Shown here one piece after another: positions 1 through 8,052 of a stretch of 11,525 nt of DNA. The stretch's first letter is position 1. Each line of letters opens with the position of its first letter. The DNA comes from an uncultured Flavobacterium sp. (GTDB taxonomy: Bacteria; Bacteroidota; Bacteroidia; Flavobacteriales; Flavobacteriaceae), in the NCBI RefSeq assembly GCF_937876455.1, contig NZ_CALFIG010000081.1:1-11525 (forward strand), read 5' to 3'. The notes beneath the pieces are model-generated. The model saw only the letters and a program-made list of their open reading frames with translations. It searched no databases and was not told the origin of the DNA. The translations under genes were made by a program, and so were the position numbers.

Positions 1-1561
1 ACGTTTCGTTTAATTCATCATTATTGGGTGACACAGCATTAAAAATGACTGGAGGACAGTTTTTTGTTTCTAATGTAAATGAAGTAATAGCATAACAACT
101 CGTAGTATTATTTAAACGAATCCAAATTGTTTTTGGAGTAGTTATCGCCTCATAAGATGTATAATTTGAAATAGGATTACTAGCGGCATTAGCGTCTGAT
201 TCCGATTCATAAAAAGCAACTATATCTGTGGAATTTACCTTTACTAAATTTTGATAGTCTGAAAAATCAAAAAGACCTCTTGTGAATCCTAAATTACACG
301 AAACTAAATTTTCAAGCGGGTTAAATAGTGGTGAAGTTAAAAGCGTAATAGGGTAGGTGAATGAATTGTTGTTTTCAAGAATTTCTGTTACTATTCCAGT
401 ATTGTTTCCGTTGTCATCTACCACCGCAACTAAGTTAAATTGTAAAGAAACGGAGGCAGGTATTGTTAAGTTTACTGTTCCTGTCTCTGATCCATCTATT
501 GGAATATTATTTTGGGTATAAGTAGTCCCAACAGCTACACCATTTGCGTAAAAGGTAATGGGTGTTTGAGCCGGTAAAAAATTGGTGCAATTCGTGTTAA
601 ATACTTCATAGTCAATAGAAATTGTTCTAGAGTTGCAAGTAAGCGTGTCATCAGTGATTTGAATGGTGGCATCGGGCAGTTGACTATTTAATTTTGTAAC
701 AATTGTATTGATCATCACATAATCTTGACCAGAAGTAAGTTGAATTAAAGCTGAAGTATCGCCTATATTGATGTTATTTTGAATACCATATATGTCCAAG
801 TCCATATTGTATAAGGTATTCGAATTTGTAACAGAGTTAGTTCCGTTAAACGCATTGTTTGCAGGATTTAAGGGAGGGTTGCTAATGATGTTTCCATTTA
901 TCCTAAGGGTTTCATTAACGGCTAAACCCGAATCGCCTTCCCAAGCTATAAAGCCAATTTTAGCATTTTGATTGTCAATTACATTTAAGGCATTTAATGG
1001 CACATCGAGGTTGTTTTGCAATTGTGAAACCACTTGTAAACCGTCATACACATTTAATTGATTAAGTGGTAAGTTCGTGTTTTTGTAAACTACAACAATA
1101 GCCCAACCTGCAAAATTTGTTTTATTTTGAAAGTGAAAATTAATAAAAGAAGAAACATCTAAGTCGGAAAGGGTATAGGTGCCATTACCTTGTATTTGGA
1201 CTAAAGAGGTAACATCGGCAAATGCACTAAAAAAATTAAAAACAAATCCTTGATTAAGTACATTGGTAAAGGTTCTCGACGCGGTTATGTCTGTGCCGTT
1301 TAATTTTACATTAAAATCACCCGTTCCACAACCTGCCCAATATAAATACGCTTTTTCAATTACATCTCCACTACCTAAATTTAATATAGCTGATGAAGTT
1401 GTAAATACGGAAGGGCTTGTTTGAAACGAATTCTCAGAGGGATTCAACGTATTGCCTACAAATGTAAAGTCATATCTTCCGTTAAATTGATGGTACAACG
1501 TAATGTTTTGACCCCAAATGAAGTTGAAAAAAAAGATAAACGGAATAATTTTTTTAAACAT
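1..1561 (-). CDS. Secreted surface protein with type B T9SS sorting domain (gliding-motility-associated), C-terminus cut by window edge
   Basis: An open frame of 520 codons runs from an ATG at 1561-1559 to the left edge without a stop; the last whole codon is at 4-2, so the 3' end is missing. Residues 1-18 form a signal peptide (MFKKIIPFIFFF, then FIWGQ), followed by NITLYHQFNGRYDFTF, a start I associate with flavobacterial cell-surface proteins. Residues about 20-290 are a beta-rich region with GFIAWEGDSG near 203. About 298-395 resembles a CARDB adhesion-type domain (VAVVDDNGNTG, EILENNNSF). The last visible residues, NAVSPNNDELNET (508-520), match the opening of the gliding-motility-associated C-terminal domain, the type B sorting signal for type IX secretion. 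The protein is therefore probably exported to the cell surface by the T9SS. Its specific role (adhesin or other) is not evident. The gene is divergent from the glycan operon with only 69 bases between. Confidence 0.78.
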   Translation of the reverse strand, partial: MFKKIIPFIFFFNFIWGQNITLYHQFNGRYDFTFVGNTLNPSENSFQTSPSVFTTSSAILNLGSGDVIEKAYLYWAGCGTGDFNVKLNGTDITASRTFTNVLNQGFVFNFFSAFADVTSLVQIQGNGTYTLSDLDVSSFINFHFQNKTNFAGWAIVVVYKNTNLPLNQLNVYDGLQVVSQLQNNLDVPLNALNVIDNQNAKIGFIAWEGDSGLAVNETLRINGNIISNPPLNPANNAFNGTNSVTNSNTLYNMDLDIYGIQNNINIGDTSALIQLTSGQDYVMINTIVTKLNSQLPDATIQITDDTLTCNSRTISIDYEVFNTNCTNFLPAQTPITFYANGVAVGTTYTQNNIPIDGSETGTVNLTIPASVSLQFNLVAVVDDNGNNTGIVTEILENNNSFTYPITLLTSPLFNPLENLVSCNLGFTRGLFDFSDYQNLVKVNSTDIVAFYESESDANAASNPISNYTSYEAITTPKTIWIRLNNTTSCYAITSFTLETKNCPPVIFNAVSPNNDELNET

Positions 1562-1584
1562 AATTGTATAAATACGCAATAATA

Positions 1585-1616
1585 TTTTACTAAAGTAAGT
1601 TTTTTTACTAATTTTC
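1585..1616 (+). promoter_or_regulatory. Weak candidate promoter of the glycan operon
   Basis: TTTT (1585-1588) is followed after 20 bases by TAATTTTC (1609-1616), which is 7 of 8 to TAnnTTTG, but the upstream box is only 3 of 4. It lies just before the ATG at 1631, so any leader would be only about 10 bases. Listed because an operon promoter is expected within this 69-base gap. Confidence 0.28.
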
Positions 1617-1620
1617 CAAA
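1590..1620 (-). promoter_or_regulatory. Candidate Bacteroidota-type promoter of the T9SS surface protein gene
   Basis: Read on the minus strand, TTTG (1620-1617) is followed after exactly 19 bases by TACTTTAG (1597-1590), 7 of 8 matches to the Bacteroidota -7 consensus TAnnTTTG. The predicted start lies about 25 bases before the ATG at 1561. It overlaps the weaker plus-strand candidate for the divergent glycan operon. Confidence 0.45.
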
Positions 1621-1630
1621 GTTTTTAAGA

Positions 1631-2608
1631 ATGGAACGTATTAAAATTATAAAATACACGTCAGGTTATTATCAGCAATGGAACGATTTTGTAGCCCACT
1701 CCAAAAATGCTACGTTTTTATTCCATCGTGATTTTATGGAATACCACCAAAATCGCTTTGAAGATTATTCGTTGTTGGTTTTTCAAGATGAAAAATTAAT
1801 TGCCTTATTTCCTGCAAATAAAGTAGACCAACTAATTTATTCACATCAAGGTTTAACGTATGGCGGAATAGTAGTTGATTATGCTGTTCGACTTGATAAA
1901 TTTATAGCTGTTTTTCAAGCCGTTTTAGCTTTTTATGAATCGATAGGTGTTGAAAGCATCCATGTTAAGCTATTGCCAAGTATTTATACTGCTTTTCCAT
2001 CGGAAGAATTGAACTATTGTTGCTTTTTAGCTGATGCCAAGTTACTTAAAACAGATACCTTAGCAGTTATTGATTTATCAACTGATTTTAGTATTCTAAA
2101 AAACAGAATGGAAGGAGTGAATAGAGGTGTTAAACATGGTTTAATAGTAAAAGAAACAGACAGTTTTGATTCGTTTTGGAATGAAATATTACTTCCAAAT
2201 TTAGCCGAAAAACATAAAAAAGAACCGGTTCATTCGCTAGAAGAAATTACGTATTTGAAAGCTAAGTTCCCAAACCAAATTAGACAGTTTAATGTCTATT
2301 TTCAAAATCAATTGGTTGCGGGTACAACTATTTTTGAGTCAGATTTTGTAGCTCATTCACAATATATTGCATCAAATTCCACTAAAAATGAGTTAGGTAG
2401 CTTAGATTTTTTACATCATTACTTGCTAACAGAAGTTTTTACAACCAAAAAGTTTTTTGATTTTGGAATTTCTAATGAATTGGCTGGAAGAAAATTAAAT
2501 CAAGGCCTACATTATTGGAAAGAAAGCTTTGGGGCGCGAACCGTTGTTCAGGAAGTATATGCTATAGCAACAAATAAACATATAAATTGTAATGGAGTAC
2601 TCCTTTAA
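1631..2608 (+). CDS. GNAT/FemAB-like acyltransferase of a surface-glycan cluster
   Basis: A 325-residue protein that reads as two tandem acyl-CoA N-acyltransferase (GNAT-fold) halves, about residues 1-150 and 155-310. This is the architecture of FemAB-like and 'GNAT family' proteins found in bacterial polysaccharide loci. The C-terminal half has the conserved-looking stretch FFDFGISNELAGRKLNQG and then YWKESFGARTVVQ, common in this family. There is no signal peptide, so it is probably cytoplasmic. As first gene of the operon, two bases ahead of a sugar aminotransferase, a reasonable inference is that it acylates the amino group installed by that enzyme; the acyl donor and sugar cannot be read from the sequence. 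The ATG at 1631 is supported by the short gap and an A-rich leader. Family call is firm; substrate is inferred. Confidence 0.72.
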   Translation: MERIKIIKYTSGYYQQWNDFVAHSKNATFLFHRDFMEYHQNRFEDYSLLVFQDEKLIALFPANKVDQLIYSHQGLTYGGIVVDYAVRLDKFIAVFQAVLAFYESIGVESIHVKLLPSIYTAFPSEELNYCCFLADAKLLKTDTLAVIDLSTDFSILKNRMEGVNRGVKHGLIVKETDSFDSFWNEILLPNLAEKHKKEPVHSLEEITYLKAKFPNQIRQFNVYFQNQLVAGTTIFESDFVAHSQYIASNSTKNELGSLDFLHHYLLTEVFTTKKFFDFGISNELAGRKLNQGLHYWKESFGARTVVQEVYAIATNKHINCNGVLL

Positions 2609-2610
2609 TC

Positions 2611-3696
2611 ATGATTAAATTTTTAGACTTACATAAAATAAATCAACGATTTGAGACAGCGTTTCAAACACAATTGCATACGTTTTTTTCAAAAGGACGT
2701 TATATTTTAGGCGAACAAGTACAACATTTCGAACAACAATTTGCAGCATTCAATCAAGATCAATTTTGTATTGGCGTAGGAAATGGGTTAGATGCTTTGT
2801 CACTTATTTTTAAAGGGTATATTGCTTTAGGAAAATTACAAAAAGGCGATGAGGTTTTAGTTCCTGCACATACTTATATCGCTTCTATTTTAGCTTTAAC
2901 TGAAATAGGTTTAGTTCCTGTTTTAGTGGAGCCTAACGAAGAAACATTTCTATTAGATACCTCTTTATTACAAGATAAAATTACATCTAAAACGAAAGCT
3001 ATTTTAGTTGTGCATTTGTATGGTAGATTAGCAAATATTGCCGAAATTGAAAGTTTGGCTCATCAACATAATCTTTTAATAGTGGAAGACTGTGCGCAAT
3101 CACACGGTATTAATGAAACGTCCTCACATCCTAAAGCGTTTAGTTTTTATCCAGGTAAAAATTTGGGTTGTTTAGGCGATGGAGGTGCTATTACTACGAA
3201 TGATGAAGTATTAGCTGAATTACTTTTTAAATTACGAAACTACGGTTCTGCTGTAAAATATGTTCATGAAATACAAGGGGTAAATTCGCGATTAGATGAA
3301 ATACAAGCCTTATTTTTAAGCATTAAACTGCCTTTTTTGCATCAAGACAATTTACGTAGACAAGCCATTGCAAAACGCTACAGTAATGAAATTAAAAACC
3401 CCTTGATTCAATTGCCACAATGGGACATACAAACGCCTCATGTTTTTCATTTATTTGTCATTAGAACACCCCATAGAGAGGCCTTTCAAAGCTATTTGAA
3501 GACACAAGGAATAGAAACTTTAATTCATTATCCGATACCTCCACACAAGCAAAAAGCATATGAAGCTTGGAATGATTTATCGTTTCCTATTACTGAAAAA
3601 TTACATCAAGAAGTATTGAGTTTGCCTATAAGCCCTGTAATGATAGATGACGAAGTTACCTATGTAATTCAAAAAGTATCGGCATGGACGTTATAA
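2611..3696 (+). CDS. DegT/DnrJ/EryC1/StrS-family PLP-dependent sugar aminotransferase (FdtB/QdtB-like)
   Basis: A full-length 361-residue member of the sugar aminotransferase family, which moves an amino group from glutamate to a nucleotide-linked keto-sugar with pyridoxal phosphate. Family landmarks in order: GVGNGLDAL (55-63, phosphate binding), PAHTYIAS (85-92), VEDCAQSHG (158-166, with Asp160 expected to contact the PLP ring and Gln163 to stack on it), SFYPGKNLG (178-186, with Lys183 as the Schiff-base lysine), GDGGAI (189-194) and NSRLDEIQA (C-terminal active-site loop). Overall character is closest to FdtB/QdtB enzymes, which make dTDP-3-amino-3,6-dideoxyhexoses, but a 4-amino specificity cannot be excluded from motifs. 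It starts 2 bases after the acyltransferase stop, and its 3' end overlaps the next gene by 13 bases, indicating translational coupling. No ketoisomerase or RmlA/RmlB gene is in the window. Confidence 0.88.
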   Translation: MIKFLDLHKINQRFETAFQTQLHTFFSKGRYILGEQVQHFEQQFAAFNQDQFCIGVGNGLDALSLIFKGYIALGKLQKGDEVLVPAHTYIASILALTEIGLVPVLVEPNEETFLLDTSLLQDKITSKTKAILVVHLYGRLANIAEIESLAHQHNLLIVEDCAQSHGINETSSHPKAFSFYPGKNLGCLGDGGAITTNDEVLAELLFKLRNYGSAVKYVHEIQGVNSRLDEIQALFLSIKLPFLHQDNLRRQAIAKRYSNEIKNPLIQLPQWDIQTPHVFHLFVIRTPHREAFQSYLKTQGIETLIHYPIPPHKQKAYEAWNDLSFPITEKLHQEVLSLPISPVMIDDEVTYVIQKVSAWTL

Positions 3697-4697
3697 TTAA
3701 ATCGTTTAACAGACCCTATTATTTAGAACGTTGTTTGCACACGCTTTATACCTATGTAACTGATTTAGCGGGTGAGGTGTATGTGTTGGATGACGGTACC
3801 CCAGAGCCTTATTTAGCAAAAATTCAAACCAAATTCCCTCAAATTAAAATTCTTACATCTGCATTTTATCAAGATAAGCAAGAAAAAGTAACCCAAGGTA
3901 TTCCTGTGTATGAATATAAAGTACCTATTGATTTATGGGTTGCTACGGCACAACGCGTATCAGATTATTTTATTTTACTCGAAGATGATATGTGGTTTAC
4001 TCAAGCTGTTAGTTTGACCACTATCGAAAAAGAAATGCGTGAGAATAATGTTGTAATGACTAAATTATTTTGGTTAGGCAATCCTAATTTAATTCAACAT
4101 AAAAGAGAAATACCGACACCAAATTTAGTTATTTTGGAGCCAAAATTATACACTACACTTCCCTGGTTGTATGATTTTATTTTTTATCGTTTTTACCGTT
4201 TTAAAATTAAAAGAATACTTAATTTACTTGGTATTCATTCAGAAAAAAAACGTATTGCTTACTACACCTTATATTCAGTGGCGGGAATGATTTTTGAAAA
4301 AAACTATTTTTTAGCCATGTGGCAAAACCACAAAAATGAAGTAAGTGAAGGCTTGCAATTATTTAATGCAGTAAAAAAATGGCAGGCTTCTAAAGGAAGT
4401 TATGCGGTAGCTCGATTGTCGCAAGAAGTAGTGAAAACAGGGTTTATTTCTTCTGCCACAAATCAGTATAAAGAGCATTATGCTGAAGCAATGGATATGA
4501 ATCAATTTAATTTACTATTAAATGAAGCTTGGTTTCAGGATAAATTTGATAGTTTAGCATCGTTGCCTAAAGATTTTTCATCAGCCGCAGTGCTAGATTT
4601 ACTCGCATCAAAGGACTCAATTGCACCAGCTAATTGGAAAAAATGGTATCATAATTTTAGGAAACAATATATCGACATTGGTTGTCATATCGATTAA
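3684..4697 (+). CDS. GT-A-fold glycosyltransferase (GT2-like)
   Basis: A 337-residue protein with the N-terminal signature of inverting GT-A transferases: VIIKSFNRPYYLERCL (3-18), VLDDGTP (34-40, nucleotide-binding Asp) and FILLEDDMWF (96-105, whose acidic cluster would be the metal-binding DxD equivalent). The C-terminal half is basic and aromatic (FIFYRFYRFKIKR), with no clear membrane span, so it probably works at the inner face of the inner membrane, adding a sugar to a lipid-linked glycan. Donor and acceptor are unknown; the amino sugar made by the upstream aminotransferase is a plausible donor moiety. The ATG at 3684 lies inside the end of the aminotransferase gene (13-base overlap) and the reading begins at once with family sequence, which supports this start. 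The flippase gene follows after one base. Confidence 0.75.
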   Translation: MDVIIKSFNRPYYLERCLHTLYTYVTDLAGEVYVLDDGTPEPYLAKIQTKFPQIKILTSAFYQDKQEKVTQGIPVYEYKVPIDLWVATAQRVSDYFILLEDDMWFTQAVSLTTIEKEMRENNVVMTKLFWLGNPNLIQHKREIPTPNLVILEPKLYTTLPWLYDFIFYRFYRFKIKRILNLLGIHSEKKRIAYYTLYSVAGMIFEKNYFLAMWQNHKNEVSEGLQLFNAVKKWQASKGSYAVARLSQEVVKTGFISSATNQYKEHYAEAMDMNQFNLLLNEAWFQDKFDSLASLPKDFSSAAVLDLLASKDSIAPANWKKWYHNFRKQYIDIGCHID

Positions 4698-4698
4698 T

Positions 4699-6147
4699 AT
4701 GGAAGAACAACATTCACATCATTCAATACTTAAAGCAACAGGCATTTTCGGGTTTGTACAACTCTTAAAAATGGTTGTTTTTGCTGTTTCTTCTAAATTA
4801 GTTGCCTTGTTTTTAGGCCCTATTGGTATGGGCTTGGTGGCACTCCTTCAAAATGTTTTACAAATTATTTTAGCGCTTACAAGTTTTGAGTTTTTAAAAA
4901 CCGCCACAAGAGAAATAGCAATAAAAAAAGAAACGACCTTTGCTACAACGGTTAATTTACTTTTTCAACTTGCCATAGGTATAGGCGTGTTAGGTGCCTT
5001 AGTTTCGGTGTTGTTTGGTCTTTTTTTTAATGAAATTATTTTTACTACCTCATTGCCTTTTTCGTGGTATTGGTTGTTAATTTTATATTTTGTTTTTACA
5101 AGTATTTCAAATGTATATGTTGCTATTTTGCAAGGAGTAAATCAAATTAAAACCCTAGCGATTTTTAACTTAGCAGTCTCCTTTTTTACAGCTTTAGGAA
5201 GTGTTCCGTTGTATTACTTTTTTAGAACAGAAGGTGTTATTTGGGTGGTGATTTATGGAGCGCTAGTCCAACTCGTTTTAGCTTATTTATTTACCCGAAA
5301 CTATACATGGCAATTTAGTGTATTGTCTTTAAAAGAATTAAAAATTGCGGCTTCGCCAATGCTTCAGCTTGGCTTTTTTATGTCAATCAATTTAATTTTT
5401 GGACAAATTTGCTTTTTACTCATTAAATTATTTTTAACACAAACCTCACATTCCACAGCAATAGTGGGGCTTTATGAAGTGGGAAATGTTATTTTAGTTA
5501 ATTATTTGGGGTTGGTTTTTCAAGCGATGTCGTATGACTTTTATCCAAAATTAGCAACAATAAACGATGATAATAGTGCTGTTAAAAGTTTAGTCAATAA
5601 GCAAATGGAAATCGCACTTATCGTTATAACGCCTGCCGTATTGTTTTTATATCTTACAGGTCCTTATGTAATTGAATTATTTTATTCCCACTCTTTTTTA
5701 CCTGCATTTTCTATTTTAAAATTTGCTTTACTTTCTGTAATCTTAAAAGCCATTACGATGCCTTTAGGGTATATCATATTAGCCAAAGGAAATAAAAAGC
5801 AATTTTTTAAACAAGAATTATTGGGCGATTTTTTAAATGTCACACTTTCTATATTGTTCTATAATTATTTTGGGTTAGAAGGTTTAGGATTGGCCTATGT
5901 GCTACATTATGCAATCTATGCTTTATATGTTTACTTTGTGGTTAACAAATCCTATGCATTTCAATTTGAAAGCGCATTAAAGAAATTAATGATTGTGAAT
6001 GTAAATTTAGGAATGGGTGCCGCATTAGCCGTATTCTTTTTGCCACACTATCACTATTTTATAGGTGTTTTGGTTATTTTTTCTGTAGTGTATTCCTATC
6101 GTGCGTTACAGCAACGAGTTGATTTGAAAAAACTATTTACGAAATAG
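4699..6147 (+). CDS. wzx: O-antigen/lipid-linked oligosaccharide flippase, Wzx type (MOP superfamily)
   Basis: A 482-residue, very hydrophobic protein with about 12-14 predicted membrane helices (for example around 14-38, 83-110, 122-142, 178-198, 218-246, 303-322, 336-364, 394-416 and 432-466). The N-terminus has the pattern of WzxE-like O-antigen translocases: FGFVQLLKMVVF, SSKLVALFLGPIGMGL, and LTSFEFLKTATREIA. Such proteins move undecaprenyl-linked glycan units from the cytoplasmic to the periplasmic face. The frame is open upstream to 4621 through a TTG, but the ATG at 4699 (MEEQHSHHS) is preferred because it begins one base after the glycosyltransferase stop and the family alignment starts just after it. 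The last 11 bases overlap the convergent glycosyltransferase gene. No polymerase or ligase is in view, so the type of glycan (O-antigen, protein glycan or short ECA-like unit) stays open. Confidence 0.85.
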   Translation: MEEQHSHHSILKATGIFGFVQLLKMVVFAVSSKLVALFLGPIGMGLVALLQNVLQIILALTSFEFLKTATREIAIKKETTFATTVNLLFQLAIGIGVLGALVSVLFGLFFNEIIFTTSLPFSWYWLLILYFVFTSISNVYVAILQGVNQIKTLAIFNLAVSFFTALGSVPLYYFFRTEGVIWVVIYGALVQLVLAYLFTRNYTWQFSVLSLKELKIAASPMLQLGFFMSINLIFGQICFLLIKLFLTQTSHSTAIVGLYEVGNVILVNYLGLVFQAMSYDFYPKLATINDDNSAVKSLVNKQMEIALIVITPAVLFLYLTGPYVIELFYSHSFLPAFSILKFALLSVILKAITMPLGYIILAKGNKKQFFKQELLGDFLNVTLSILFYNYFGLEGLGLAYVLHYAIYALYVYFVVNKSYAFQFESALKKLMIVNVNLGMGAALAVFFLPHYHYFIGVLVIFSVVYSYRALQQRVDLKKLFTK

Positions 6148-7285
6148 CCGCTAACCATTTTTCCACATACATTTTTGCAACTTTATTTGCATCATGCACT
6201 TTTTCAACAAAAGCAATTGCATTTTTGCTTATGCGTTCTATTTCTTCAGGGTGTTCAATAAGAAAAGAAAGTTCTTTAACTAGAGCCTCAACATCAGGCA
6301 GCGCATTGATCGCAACTTCATTAGGTTGTAAGTTATAGTGCTTTAAAAATTCTGTTTCGGCACCTGTAAAAACCACTTTGCCTTTTGCCATTGCTTCCAG
6401 CGCATTATATCCTTGGTCAAAAGCATACACTTGGTCTAGAATGACTTGTGCTTTTTGGTAGCTTTCTTGATACATTGCATAAGGCACATCTGTTGTTTGT
6501 AAGATACTAATTTGGTCTTCATATTTTTCTTTTAAACGTGCTAATGCGGCTTCAAAGAGCGGAATTCCTTTCGTAAAACTATTTCCAGAATTGATACCTA
6601 AAAAAATAACGACTTTGTCTACTGCCGTTACGGCTTTTGACTTTTCTGGTAACACAACTGGATAGGGGATAAGTCCCAAATAGTTTGGTTTGTTTTGTAT
6701 GGCATTTACATAATCTAAATCACCAGCGATAACGCCTTTGCTATGGCTGTAGATAAAATCATGAATTTTTTTGTGTCTCGGGGTTGTAAACTCAAACATA
6801 AACGTATATTGCTTAGCAACGAGTGTTTTGTTTTCAAAATAAGGTTTAAGCAACGAGTAACGTTCGTTTTGTTGCAAATGATGTTGCATGTTGCTATAAT
6901 CTACACCACAAGAAAGTAAAAATACATTTTTGTTGTGGCGAAATAACTTTTTTAGCAAATACAATTCTAAGCGAGGACAAGTTTGTATTGGTTTTTCATT
7001 AATAAGTTGCACCACATCAAAATCCTCAAGTTTAGGTAAATGCCACCAAAATCGAAGCCCATGCTCTAAAAGTGCCAAGTCAAAACCAAACAAGCGAAAC
7101 CAAATTTGACGGGGCATACGGCCTAGTTTAGATTTAAAAAAAGTGGCTTTGATAGAAATATCAGTAGGATAGTTCTTAAAACTATCGCCGTTGTTTATAA
7201 GTACAACTTCATGACCAGCCGCCACAAGACCCGCTTTGAGCGAATTGTGTAACCGACTAAATTCTCCTACTAATAGTATGCGCAT
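6137..7285 (-). CDS. GT-B-fold glycosyltransferase (GT4-like)
   Basis: A 382-residue protein with the two-domain pattern of GT4 enzymes. The N-terminal acceptor domain opens with RILLVGEFSRLHNSLKAGL (2-20) and a basic stretch near 50-65; DVVQLIN (90-96) is its next Rossmann strand. The donor domain starts near 225 with VVIFLGINS and a Lys at 239. The block FDQGYNALEAMAKGKVVFTG (289-308) corresponds to the conserved E-x7-E region, with Glu297 present, though the first acidic position is not canonical. There is no signal peptide, so it is cytoplasmic or peripheral on the inner membrane. It lies 47 bases after msrB on the same strand and overlaps the wzx gene tail to tail by 11 bases. Content ties it to the glycan locus even though it is transcribed against it. 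Acceptor and donor are unknown. Confidence 0.75.
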   Translation of the reverse strand: MRILLVGEFSRLHNSLKAGLVAAGHEVVLINNGDSFKNYPTDISIKATFFKSKLGRMPRQIWFRLFGFDLALLEHGLRFWWHLPKLEDFDVVQLINEKPIQTCPRLELYLLKKLFRHNKNVFLLSCGVDYSNMQHHLQQNERYSLLKPYFENKTLVAKQYTFMFEFTTPRHKKIHDFIYSHSKGVIAGDLDYVNAIQNKPNYLGLIPYPVVLPEKSKAVTAVDKVVIFLGINSGNSFTKGIPLFEAALARLKEKYEDQISILQTTDVPYAMYQESYQKAQVILDQVYAFDQGYNALEAMAKGKVVFTGAETEFLKHYNLQPNEVAINALPDVEALVKELSFLIEHPEEIERISKNAIAFVEKVHDANKVAKMYVEKWLAAIS

Positions 7286-7332
7286 TTGTTTACATTTGTG
7301 CCCTAAAAGTACTAAAATTAGCTATACTGGCT

Positions 7333-7857
7333 TTATTTTTTAGGGATAAATTTTATAGAAACCGAATTGGTACAAAAACGCATGCCTGTTGTTTCTTGCG
7401 GGCCGTCATCAAAAACATGGCCTAAGTGACCGCCACATTTTGCACATTGCACTTCTACACGTTGCATACCATAGCTGTTGTCTTTTTCATAAATGACAGC
7501 GCCTTTAATGGCTGCATCAAATGAAGGCCAACCGCAGTGCGAATCAAATTTTGTGTCTGAAGTAAAAAGCGGGTTGTCACAGCCGGCACATACATACATA
7601 CCTTTTTCAAAATGTTTGTCATACGCTCCCGTAAAAGGACGCTCTGTACCTTTTTCACGCAATACGGCATAGGCTTCCTCTGTTAATTGGTCTTTCCACT
7701 CTGCGGGTGTTTTGGTAATTTCAAATTTCATGCTGTCTTTTTTTATAACGGTTTGCGGTTTAGGTGTTTCTTTAGTGGCGATGGTGGTTGCGGGTTTAGT
7801 TTGCCCTTGACAAGACATGCACACGATTGCCAGTATAAGGTAAAAAAGAGTTTTCAT
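7333..7857 (-). CDS. msrB: Peptide-methionine (R)-S-oxide reductase MsrB, probable lipoprotein
   Basis: MsrB reduces the R-epimer of methionine sulfoxide in damaged proteins. All hallmarks are present in the 174-residue product: zinc-binding pairs Cys90/Cys93 (CAGC) and Cys138/Cys141 (CAKC), HCGWPSF (107-113) with the probable resolving Cys108, GGHLGHVF (142-149) with the active-site histidines, and the catalytic Cys162 in RFCTNSVSIKF. Residues 1-15 are a hydrophobic signal followed by CMSC and QGQ, a plausible though imperfect lipobox with Cys16 lipidated. After it comes a Thr/Lys/Pro-rich linker to about 42, so the enzyme probably works in the periplasm, tethered to a membrane. No MsrA domain is fused and no thioredoxin partner lies in the window. 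A shorter cytoplasmic form could start at Met43, but the full frame with its lipoprotein signal is preferred. Confidence 0.93.
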   Translation of the reverse strand: MKTLFYLILAIVCMSCQGQTKPATTIATKETPKPQTVIKKDSMKFEITKTPAEWKDQLTEEAYAVLREKGTERPFTGAYDKHFEKGMYVCAGCDNPLFTSDTKFDSHCGWPSFDAAIKGAVIYEKDNSYGMQRVEVQCAKCGGHLGHVFDDGPQETTGMRFCTNSVSIKFIPKK

Positions 7858-7866
7858 TTTTTATTT

Positions 7867-7898
7867 TAAAGCTACGTTGTTTTTGTAGTATACTCAAA
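7867..7898 (-). promoter_or_regulatory. Candidate promoter of msrB
   Basis: On the minus strand TTTG (7898-7895) is followed after 20 bases by TAGCTTTA (7874-7867), 7 of 8 to the Bacteroidota TAnnTTTG box. The ATG at 7857 is only about 9 bases further on, which would give a very short or absent leader; this weakens the call. Confidence 0.33.
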
Positions 7899-7933
7899 TT
7901 TTTAGCAAAAAAATAACAGTTGTAGAGGAGTGG

Positions 7934-8052
7934 TAACGTTCAGCGGCTTGGCGACAATAGTGTTGCCAGCGAACAGATTATTTTATGTTAAAGTTAAGCA
8001 TTTTTTGTAATCGCATAAAAATAAAAACAAGCTATTACCGAAACCGCTGTTA
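7934..8052 (-). repeat. attC-like imperfect inverted-repeat element downstream of the toxin gene
   Basis: A 119-base element whose ends pair. Read on the minus strand from 8052, TAAC then AGCGGTTT meets, at the far end, AAGCCGCT, a 4-base bulge GAAC, then GTTA at 7937-7934. The outer box thus pairs over 4 bases and the inner box over 8 with one G-T pair, an R/L-box plan with an extra bulge on one side as in integron attC sites. Within it, 7949-7968 is a separate 8-pair hairpin (TGGCGACA, loop ATAG, TGTTGCCA, one G-T). The right end forms the toxin gene's stop codon. The full attC consensus RYYYAAC/GTTRRRY is not met, so this is a structural analogy, not an identification. Confidence 0.45.

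Noticed and set aside
1456..1659. Minus-strand open frame of 67 codons
   Set aside because: It overlaps the true start of the T9SS surface protein gene in another frame and runs across the divergent promoter region into the acyltransferase gene.
4621..4698. Upstream TTG start for the flippase gene
   Set aside because: It would add 26 residues with no family character, read from within the preceding glycosyltransferase gene; the ATG at 4699 follows that gene's stop by one base.
7687..7869. Plus-strand open frame opposite msrB
   Set aside because: It is an antisense shadow of a gene with full MsrB catalytic motifs and has no independent support.
7949..7968. 8-pair hairpin as an intrinsic terminator for the toxin operon
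   Set aside because: It has no T-run on the minus-strand side and lies inside the larger inverted-repeat element, so it is better treated as part of that element.
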